Below are positions 52,805 to 60,997 of a stretch of DNA of 64,000 bases, one piece after another. Numbering within the stretch: position 1 is the stretch's first letter; every line of letters starts with the position of its first letter. The stretch spans positions 31,361-95,360 of the forward strand of contig CAVSUY010000026.1 of NCBI GenBank assembly GCA_963731035.1, read 5' to 3'. This stretch comes from JAANXG01 sp963731035 (GTDB taxonomy: Bacteria; Pseudomonadota; Gammaproteobacteria; Arenicellales; JAANXG01). A program made the translations under genes and the position numbers. Below the pieces are notes generated by a model. It was not told the DNA's origin. It was given only the letters and a program-made list of their open reading frames with translations, and did no database searches.

Positions 52805-55800
52805 CTACGGATCGATAGTCAGCGTCGGATCGCCGAGGAGGGTCCAGGTCTTGAAGCTGTCCCCCTGCCTACCGTGTGCTGCAGTTCTCCTGGCCTTCAT
52901 AAGGGCCTCTCCCAACGTGTCACCGTCAGCCAACTGATACTTCAGCGCCGCCCTTGCGAGCCTCTCGTTATCCGAGTAGCCCGATAGAGTCGCAGCCCCT
53001 TCCACCGCAACGGCACCATTTTCCACGCCTGGCACCTGTTGGCCCGCGCTGTCTACCCGATAGCCTGCCATGAGACGATGCGCTAACGTGTCGGTATGGG
53101 GTGACACAAAGTACGTCGTGTAACAGGTTAAGGTATCGATCAGCGTTGGATAGCCTTCGTTGTGCATGTCACTCACATTCTGCGCTCCCAGCAAACCCTG
53201 GAACGTCCACGCCGTCGGAGAACCATGACCGGCAAAACCGGTGATCGTTTCCCCCGAGGCCAAGGCATCCATCAATTCACTACGCGCCGTTTCGGCAATG
53301 CTCTTGCCGGGCAAGGGCGTTACCTCATCGAAGTATATGCGCTTGATATTGGCCGCGGGCCAGGGCTCGCCGCCTCCGCCTGCCAAAGGTGTACGGAGGA
53401 CGTCGATCATTCTGTCGGCCTGTTCCTCGAACGAGGGGAGACTCGGGTCCGGGCTGTCCGCTACCCACACGCTGCTGCGGGCATGCTGTGGACCGGTCAC
53501 GGAGTTCTCCCAAGCCAGCGTCTTGTTCACCATGACCTTCAGGTCCGTGGAGGTCCGAACCGGCCAACGGCCTATCGCCTTGTCACTCACTCCGTCGGAG
53601 TTCAAATCCGCCAGTAACGCATCGGTCGGCGCGTGATTGATCTCATTCACGTGGGAGTAGATGGTCGGGATGAAGCTCACGCTTCCCAAGCCAAGCTTGT
53701 CGAGATAATCGTAGCTGTCGCCTCCAACCAGCAGCACGTGGCTGTAGTCAAAAGCCTTGTTAGCAGCAGCCAGGAACCTGGTGACCGCTCGGGGCAGCGG
53801 CATTCCACCTCCATAGTCGTTCTGGATGGCATCCAGCGGCGCCATCCTCACCCGCCAGCCCTGGCTCTCGCGACGCTCCACGTACCGATTCAACGGATCC
53901 GATTCGTCTCCCGGAGACGGCATGAACGCAGGAGGCACGATGATCAGATAATTCGCCGGTTCGGACAGCAGATCTTCCCATTCCACGGAGCCCAGAATCT
54001 TCGGCTTGTAAAACTCCACCGGGAGGAAATCCAATACTGGACACCCTTCCCTCCTGGTGCACCCGCCACCGCCGGAACGACGGCGTCCCAACGCCCGCTC
54101 GCCGAATCCAATCGAGTCACGACTCGCAATCGGGTCGCCGGCCTGAATCATCGGTCGCGTACGCATCAAGGTCGTTGGTCGTAAAGCCGGACAGTAGGAG
54201 CCCCGATCCGGTGATATCCCCTTGAACGAGTATCCGGTTGGTCGAAGCGACGAGCTTGCGTGGATACCACAAAGTCACTGTGTCTACGGTCACAATATCA
54301 TAGGGCGTCGCGGTGCCGCCCGGCAGTCGAACCGTCACCGTATTGTTTCCGGTCGTCAACACACTCGACGGAACGGAGCAGACAGGGTCGAGGCACGATC
54401 GCCGCTGATGTCCTCTTCGAGCACCTGGTGGCCATTGACCAAAACCTGCACACGGTGATCCGGGTCCGCCCCAGGGAAGTCCGTCAATCCTGTCAACACG
54501 ACATCGACACGACCAGGTGCATCCGGCACCAGTGCCTCGTCGGCGCTCACGTCAACCGAGTACGTCAGCGGACCCAAGGGTAGCGAAGCATTGCCGCATC
54601 CCACGGATCAGCAGTGGCGTTGGCGAAGTTGTACTCCTCGTCGTCATTTACCAGGCGAGGCTCCAATGCCTGTGTTTGGCCACCATCCACGCGCCGTTCC
54701 AGCCAGCGTGCGGGCCGGGCCAACGATGGATCTGTCTTAATGCGATAGATGTAGTGGGACACGTACAAGGCGTCAGGGTAGTCCGGGCTCCTGCCCCAGA
54801 AATCGATGTACCCACCGGGCCCGAAAGTGCGACTGTGAGAACCGTCTTCAATCCGCCTTCGCACCGCCTCGCCTTTCAGCGTCACCGCGATCGAATCCGG
54901 CGATACGCCCGTCAGGTCCAGTCCCGCCGACAACAACTCTTGGTCGCTTTGACTCGCTGCATGCCCGCCTGGGTCACCGAGACCTCCACCGCCACCCTGG
55001 GATTTTCGTCGTGCGGTCCGGTATTCCGATCGTGAGAGTGCCTACGCCTGCCGGCACCACGGTACCATTTCTGTCCGTGTCTTACGTAGACCATGGGCAA
55101 CCATGCGGTTGATGTAGTCCATTCGAATACGGCGCCAGGGAATCGGGTCCGGAAGGCTCTTCTCACCGTAAGCCTTGCCGACATCGAATAAGCCGTACAG
55201 TTCCTGCTTGCCCGTTGTCTCGATCGAAGCGATGGCCAGACCGTCAATTTCGCGCGGATCGAGATGTCTCAGCGGCACTTCGGCGTGGTATTGCTGTGGC
55301 GTCACGGCATCCATTGACTTTGACAGTACTGGTCGATGCGTTAACAAGCGCCAGCTTCCGTTGACCTTCGCCCACAGTGAGAAGCCGACGTTAAACGTCT
55401 CCGAGGCAGTGGTCCAATCCACCTTCAGACGGTTGCCCGAGAGATCCGAGTCAAAGGAATTCAGGGAAACTGGAAGGCTGGAGTATGGATTCACGCACGA
55501 AGTTGCATCGTACGCCTGGTCGCCGCTCGGCCAGACACCCGTATAACTAATGGCGCTCCCAACTGCCGCGCCGGTGTCCAGATTGATCTCCTGTATGCTG
55601 CTGGTCAGAATGAAAGCTCGATCTCCCTGAGTAATCGTGCCCTGCCCGGTATTCGGCGTGTTTATGACCTGGTAAGAGGTGTACGGAGGGCCGCTGTTGT
55701 CCATGGGTATCCGAAAGATCCGCCCACCAGCCCGGTCGATGGAATACAGATAGTACTGGTCAGGGTTGGTGACGCCGGTTTGCGTCTTCACTACGATATC

Positions 55801-57484
55801 GCCCCAGTCGTTGGCCGTATCGGGAAACGTGAACAGAAGTCCCGTGTCTTTGACCTTTGGCGGGAACGTACCATTCACGCGAGAATCCACTTCGTCAATA
55901 TCGATGTAGTAAATCCGATCGACATTGCCGCTGACGTTCTCCGCCCCGAGAAACAGGCGTCCGGCGTTGTATTCCGCGCCCGCATCGTTCAGCCCGCGGG
56001 TTCCTCCAACCTGGAGATTACTGCACGCCGCGCTCGGACATTCGCTCGAACTGAGGTTGGTGACGTCCACGATGAAACGTCCGATTCGACCGGTTGGACC
56101 ATCGTAGACAAAAACCGTGTGGTTGTCGGCGCCGCCTGAGTTACTGGTGTAGTAGAGGCGCTCGTTCTTGGAATCGACCGCCATGGCGTTGATAACCGTT
56201 GCCGATATTGGCAACCGGCACCACGCTGGGATCCGGCGCCGGCGCCCCCGTGGGGGCCGATCCCAGATATGGAATATCGTTGCTCGGGTCACCGTCGCCA
56301 TTTTGCGCCGCCGCTATGACGTTGTGGTCAAACAGCAGCTGCGCGTTCCCCGGATTCGTCCCGGCGCCGGGGTCGGATATCTCCACTACATACACCCGCG
56401 GCGTGCCCGCGGTGTTGTCGCCCGCGCTTGCGAGCGCATAGCCGATGTTGTTCGGGTCGGACGGAACACACAGTGCCCGCTCGTCGATCAGGACCTGAAC
56501 CGTAGCCGTGTTGGTGGACGTACCGCCGGTGTTGCTGACCTGGTAGGTGACCGGCGTGCTGCGACCGGTAAAGTCGGGATCGGGGTCAAAGGTGATGGAG
56601 CCGTCGCCCTGTACCGTGTACACCCCTTCGTTGGGGACGGTCAGGATCGAACCTCCCCCACTGACGGTGCCGGCCGACTGGGTTGGAAACGTCACGCTGC
56701 TGGCGTCGACATCAGTTCCGTCGTTATCCAGCACCGTGAGATTGATATTCGTATCCGGGTCGGTTATTGCGAAGTCATTGGCAGGGGCGAAGGCAGGATT
56801 GTATTGGACGTCAATCCGGGCGTTGTCGATCTCGAAATACTGCCCGGGGTTCAATGTATAGTTGGCGACACCGAACCGGATCTGAGTGTTGCTCGCCATA
56901 TACGCCGAGATGTCGAACGTAGCGTCTGTCAGATTCTGGTCATTGTTGTACTGTTGAAGTTCCGTCCAGCTCGATCCTCCGTCATTGGAGATCTGAACGG
57001 TGAACGCATCGACGCCGCTCAAACTGCCGGCAGTACTGAGATCGAAGATAAGGGACGCCGACGCGATGGTCGGATCGGAGAGATCGATCTGCCGGTAGAT
57101 ATACGGATCCGGCCCCGGAACCCCGTGAAATCGCAGGTAACCGGAAGTCGTGCAAATGTAGCTGGGATTACTGAAGCACGAAGCAGCCGGGTTGTTGCCG
57201 TTTGTGGTTGTCTCGGTCCAGGAGCCCGTCCACCCGCTGCCGCCGGAATAACCGCCACTGCTGAAATCATCGGAGGCGACGATGGCCGCCTCGGCCGGCG
57301 CCGGCATGGCGCTGAGCACCAGGCCCGTCGTGACGACCATTGCCCCAAGCAGGGACCGGCCCCACGCTCCGATAACCAACCCTTGCCACACCAGCCGACA
57401 AAGGCCGGCCATCAGCGACGCTACCCGCTTCCGCAGGTTCCATGCTCCGTACATATCGTCGTACCCACGTTTTTTCTTGTCCAC
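52805..57484 (-). pseudogene. Gingipain-type (peptidase C25) secreted protein, multiply frameshifted
   Basis: Reading in sequence, frames join into one protein of about 1,550 residues: N-terminal signal segment (SLLGAMVVTTGLVLSAMPAP), a jelly-roll-like beta domain (about 70-230), a Big/cadherin-like repeat (NINLTVLDNDGTDVDASSV), a propeller-like section, the module PVSLNSFDSDLSG...LKVDWTTASETFNVGFSLWA, then a C25 region with catalytic His (GFAGHGSPTAW) and Cys (LIDTLTCYTTYF), ending LLGDPTLTIDP. The frame changes near 56200, 55075, 55035, 54945, 54590, 54370, 54125 and 54030. Each segment stays open and conserved, with no nonsense codon inside the correct frame, so either recent decay or local sequence error is possible. 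GTG start at 57484, or an internal ATG at 57454. Confidence 0.82.
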
Positions 57485-57641
57485 AGGGTCCGGCTCGTCC
57501 GCGTGCGCGCCAAAGGACCAGTGGCCAGTCGGCCACGAGACTCATGTGCTAAGCAGCGCTGAAACCCCCGCCGGATACCTCATTAACATCATAACTGCCT
57601 ACCGTTATCGACTCAACCACCCGTGAGCTTTAATTCGGATC

Positions 57642-57659
57642 GATTTATCTCGATAAATC
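57642..57659. promoter_or_regulatory. Perfect 8-bp inverted repeat in an AT-rich patch
   Basis: GATTTATC and GATAAATC separated by TC. It lies in the unusually AT-rich 57590-57700 stretch between the cyclase gene and the degraded C25 gene. It has no following T-run, so an operator is more likely than a terminator. The rest of the 57485-57727 gap shows no gene. Confidence 0.35.
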
Positions 57660-57727
57660 AATATGTTACAAATCAAAGTTGCATGGAATTGCGAGAATTG
57701 GCAGGGCATCGGACCAGGGCGGCTGTC

Positions 57728-59542
57728 TTATTCCCCAGCCGGAGAACGTCGTGCTTCGGCCCAGTACTCACGCCATAGGGTGTAGCCGATGCACCCGCAC
57801 ACCACCAGCATCTGTGAGTCCGTTGTTGGCGATGGCGAACACACCGCCTCACGCACGAAATTCCTGTCGACATATCGCGGCCACGCGTCATCTCCTTGAT
57901 CCATCAAGAACTCCTCGACGTACCCCCGGTGCTTCGCATAATTGGATCTGATGAAACTGTAGAGTAATCCTGTTCTCCCCTTGAGTCTGAGGGCATCCGG
58001 AATCCGACCTTTCATCGCCTCTCGCATGACCCATTTGTCCTGTCCTTTGCTATGACTCAGGACCACCGGCATCTGCAGCATTAATCGAACAAGAGGAACG
58101 TTGTGGTAAGGGTCACGTCGTTCCACTCCGTATCGCTGACTGAAGTCACGCTCCTGGGCTGTCCCGAAAGTCATGGCCGACCCCAGCAGCCGGAGAGCGT
58201 AATCGGGGTAGGTAAACGATCGGGCTTCGGGGGGCCACGTTTCGGAGTGGCTCGCGTGTTCCCTGGCGTAGTCCGTCATCCAGGAAGGCAACGAGACAGC
58301 AGCGCGGTTGCGCCAACGTGCCAGCCAACGCGCCGCCGGATAGCGCACTGCGGGATCCCGAAACATTCCTGCGGCGCCCAGGTGAGTGGCCAACCAGCCG
58401 AGCTCGGTTGCCAGGCGGCGCCAATCGCGCCGGCGAAGCAGGTCGTACAGAAGCAGTGCCCTGTGCGGGTAGATGTTGTCACCCTGCGTCCCAGGTAGCA
58501 GAACAGGGCAGGATGCCTCCCCTGCCAGCCTGCAGCACTCCAGCATGAGCTCGCGGACCGGATTGTAATAGGGCAGTTCAGGACTCATAACCGACCGTGT
58601 CAGATTCGAGAACGGCGCGAGCTCACCGCCGTTGAAGGTGCGCAACTCGATACCCGCAGATCGAGCTGCCATGGCAATCCAGTGGAGCTCATCGCTCTCC
58701 GGGTATTCGGGCAACGTCCAGCTCACCGCCACTGGGCGACGGTTCCGAAGTCGCAGATCTGTTGCGGCGAGCGACAACACCGGCGCCGAATCCAGCCCGC
58801 CCGACAACATCACGGCGACATCCCCGCATTCCCCTATTGCCCCGGATACTGCATCCTGCAGCGTCTCCCGAAACGCCCGAACCCAGTCAGCCGGTCTCTT
58901 GTACCGTTGGGGTGGTCCGATCTCGAAAGGAAGCCTGTATTCGCGGGCGTTCCCGTCTGCGATACGGATGGTAGCGCCCGGCGTGACTTCCGATACTCCA
59001 CAAAAGGGGGTGCTGCCCACGGAATGCCGTCCGCGCAGCGCGAACATATCGGCCACAAACTGCGGATTCTCGTTCGAACTGCAACAAGGCAACCGCGCGA
59101 GACAAGCACTTTCCGATGCAACGGCCAAGATCCCTTGTGACCGAGACCAGTAGAGTCCCTGGGCGCCGAGCCTGTCGCGCGCGGCGACCAGTGTTCCCCT
59201 ATCGGCGTCAACGAAACAGATGGCGTATTGTCCTTCGAGACGATCCAATACGGACAGGTCCTGTCGCGAAAAAGCGTCGGCGAGCCAGCCAAGATCGCCC
59301 GATGGCGCAACTGAATCGAAGCTGTGCGGGTGCGTGATGAAGCCGTCGCACAACAGCCAGCGTCTTCGCCCAGTGTCAGGGTCGTTCCATCGTCCACACG
59401 GCGCTCGATACCAGATTCGGACACTCGGGCCCGTGTCGATCCGCAGCCAACGCGGACCGCCGGAGGTCGCAGAGCATGCAGTTGGATCCGCTAAAGGTTC
59501 GGAAATGGGCGGCTCATGATGCCTCAGGCACAGAAACGGCAT
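57728..59542 (-). CDS. Asparagine-synthetase-like lasso peptide cyclase (C protein)
   Basis: 604 residues. The N-terminal Ntn-type glutaminase-like domain (about 55-190) shows LEGQYAICFVDADRGTLVAA and RDRLGAQGLYW but no Cys2. The synthetase domain has the ATP PP-loop VMLSGGLDSAPVLSLAA (SGGLDS 247-252), and the C-terminal part contains QRYGVERRDPYHNVPLVRLM and SKGQDKWVMREAMKGRIP, typical of AsnB-like lasso cyclases. These adenylate a Glu/Asp side chain of the precursor and close a macrolactam with the core N-terminus. The precursor gene is 52 nt upstream. Other AsnB relatives (beta-lactam or genuine Asn synthetases) are less likely given the neighbour and missing Cys2. Confidence 0.83.
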   Translation of the reverse strand: MPFLCLRHHEPPISEPLADPTACSATSGGPRWLRIDTGPSVRIWYRAPCGRWNDPDTGRRRWLLCDGFITHPHSFDSVAPSGDLGWLADAFSRQDLSVLDRLEGQYAICFVDADRGTLVAARDRLGAQGLYWSRSQGILAVASESACLARLPCCSSNENPQFVADMFALRGRHSVGSTPFCGVSEVTPGATIRIADGNAREYRLPFEIGPPQRYKRPADWVRAFRETLQDAVSGAIGECGDVAVMLSGGLDSAPVLSLAATDLRLRNRRPVAVSWTLPEYPESDELHWIAMAARSAGIELRTFNGGELAPFSNLTRSVMSPELPYYNPVRELMLECCRLAGEASCPVLLPGTQGDNIYPHRALLLYDLLRRRDWRRLATELGWLATHLGAAGMFRDPAVRYPAARWLARWRNRAAVSLPSWMTDYAREHASHSETWPPEARSFTYPDYALRLLGSAMTFGTAQERDFSQRYGVERRDPYHNVPLVRLMLQMPVVLSHSKGQDKWVMREAMKGRIPDALRLKGRTGLLYSFIRSNYAKHRGYVEEFLMDQGDDAWPRYVDRNFVREAVCSPSPTTDSQMLVVCGCIGYTLWREYWAEARRSPAGE

Positions 59543-59564
59543 ACGCTCGAGGGAGGGAGGCGAA

Positions 59565-59582
59565 CCCGCCTGAGAAGGCGGG
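59565..59582 (-). promoter_or_regulatory. Hairpin between precursor and cyclase genes
   Basis: A perfect 7-bp stem CCCGCCT/AGGCGGG with a 4-nt loop, 12 nt past the precursor stop (59595) and 22 nt before the cyclase ATG. No T-run follows, so it is more likely an mRNA-stabilising or attenuating hairpin that keeps precursor message above enzyme message than a full terminator. Confidence 0.6.
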
Positions 59583-59594
59583 ACACGTGGATAG

Positions 59595-59795
59595 CTAGGG
59601 CTTTAGGATGGTGGGATTCCCGCTGTCGCCAGCACCTGGGCTGCCACCCAGCGTTATCCCACGGACGTCACCGAAGCGTTTCAACGCAGGTGCGGAGTAA
59701 GGCCGGCGACCGCCTGCTTTGCGCGGGTCTGATGTGTCAGGCCGTGAAATGGCCTGGGACGTATCGGACTTCGTATTCATGGCTCTTGATCTCAT
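59595..59795 (-). CDS. Lasso peptide precursor
   Basis: 66 residues from ATG 59795 (61 from ATG 59780). The leader carries YSAPALKRFGDVRGIT, matching the lasso leader signature Y-x2-P-x-L-x3-G-x5-T recognised by RRE domains. The conserved Thr is at -2 (IT-L). The predicted core GGSPGAGDSGNPTILKP has Gly1 and Asp8, which would give an eight-residue macrolactam ring and a nine-residue loop/tail. The core lacks bulky aromatic plugs; Leu15 and Lys16 are the largest tail residues. No signal peptide or BLAST-type identity is claimed; the call rests on the leader motif and adjacent cyclase. Confidence 0.8.
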   Translation of the reverse strand: MRSRAMNTKSDTSQAISRPDTSDPRKAGGRRPYSAPALKRFGDVRGITLGGSPGAGDSGNPTILKP

Positions 59796-59841
59796 TTATG
59801 ATAGCGCAATGTAGCACCTTGGACCGCGGCGCCTCTTTGGA

Positions 59842-59869
59842 AATTTAAACCAAACGGTGCGTCTGTCAA
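59842..59869 (-). promoter_or_regulatory. Sigma-70-type promoter of the lasso precursor
   Basis: On the minus strand a perfect TTGACA (59869-59864), 16-nt spacer, TAAATT (59847-59842; 4 of 6 matches). Transcription would begin about 40 nt before the ATG at 59795. It lies in the 126-bp gap after the kinase-like gene, so the precursor has its own promoter. Confidence 0.6.
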
Positions 59870-59921
59870 GGCTCCGGGCAGACCGGAAAGTCTAGTGGAT
59901 AATCTGATATCCGAGACATGG

Positions 59922-60878
59922 TCATCCATGTGCAACATCCTCGGCGATTCGGCCGCATAGTTCAGCGAGATGTTCGGTGCCGGTCGGATATCGAATCTCT
60001 TTGACGGATACCTCCCTAGCAGCGGACGCCGAGAAATGCAGGTGCCTGTCCTGTAGCTCTCGATCGAACAGTCTAGCTGCAACCGTGTGGCGCGCTGCCG
60101 TCAGGGTCGCCTCCGTGTGCCCACAGGAGGTCAGTTCCATCCTCCCATCCGGGCGCGAGCCAGGTTGCCTGTTCAGTACGTACAGTCTCGACACACGTTC
60201 CGGGGAAAGTTCCCTCCCCGTCCGTTGCTTGATCGGCGAGAGCTTGAGCTGTGGGTACGCCGGATACGCGATCAGACCGTTTTCGCCCCCTCGTACAGGC
60301 ACAATATCATCACAGACCCTTGCAGCCTTTACGGCATCATACGAATCCAGAACGGACGCTATTGTCGACTTTCCGGCGCCGCTGTCTCCGAGAAAGATAA
60401 CCAGCTTTCCGTCAATTCTCACCGCGCTCCCGTGGAGGGAGAAGGTACCCAGGCAGGAGAGCAGGTAGATAATGGGTGGTCCCGCAAGCACCTGGCCAAG
60501 ATAGGGTGTCGGCATACTCCCCGCAGAATCTTCGAGGATCAAGCAGGCATCCCGTGAACAAATCAGGAAAGAACCGACCCCCTCGATGCGCAGTCGGTGT
60601 ATCTCATTGTACTTGTCCAGGATAACCCTCCGGTTACGGTCTATGAGCCATCCCGTTGCCGACTTTCTTTCTTCGAAGCATTTGTCGCGCAGAAGACGAA
60701 CGTAGTCCCGTGGCGGAAAGGCGGGCCCGTTCCCCGGTATTGGGATAGTCGCCCTCTCGAACAACCCCACGTCGCTGTCCGCGAGCGCGACAAAGTTTGC
60801 GATCCTGTAGGCAGCACCCGGGCCGTCCCCACGGTCGATGGCGGAACGCAAAATTATAGTGAGGTGTCTCAACTCCAA
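59922..60878 (-). CDS. HPr-kinase-like protein of the lasso cassette
   Basis: 318 residues. The C-terminal half has the HprK fold: LHGSAVRIDGKLVIFLGDSG with the P-loop GDSGAGKST (164-172), a CDDIVPV motif, and YPAYPQLKLS. The N-terminal part (1-130) is unassigned. In paeninodin-type lasso clusters an HprK homologue phosphorylates a Ser of the precursor. Here the core has Ser3, Ser9 and Thr13 but no terminal Ser, so the target is uncertain. The start is TTG at 60878 (no ATG/GTG fits). It lies upstream of the precursor on the same strand, 119 nt after the intact C25 gene. Confidence 0.78.
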   Translation of the reverse strand: MELRHLTIILRSAIDRGDGPGAAYRIANFVALADSDVGLFERATIPIPGNGPAFPPRDYVRLLRDKCFEERKSATGWLIDRNRRVILDKYNEIHRLRIEGVGSFLICSRDACLILEDSAGSMPTPYLGQVLAGPPIIYLLSCLGTFSLHGSAVRIDGKLVIFLGDSGAGKSTIASVLDSYDAVKAARVCDDIVPVRGGENGLIAYPAYPQLKLSPIKQRTGRELSPERVSRLYVLNRQPGSRPDGRMELTSCGHTEATLTAARHTVAARLFDRELQDRHLHFSASAAREVSVKEIRYPTGTEHLAELCGRIAEDVAHG

Positions 60879-60997
60879 CAGACCTGCTGAATCCTGCTTG
60901 TGTCCCGGATTCCCCGCCCGACAGGGAGCCCGACGTGCCGGCGCTGCTCAGCGGCAACACCTGCTGCTCCCCATTGGGCGGGTCATCCAGTACCGCG

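Noticed and set aside
56168..57562. 464-codon plus-strand frame
   Set aside because: Antisense to the beta-rich N-terminal half of the C25 gene; composition is Arg/Val-rich with no domain.
59516..59848. 110-codon plus-strand frame over the precursor
   Set aside because: Antisense to the lasso precursor, whose leader motif and neighbouring cyclase make the minus strand the coding one.
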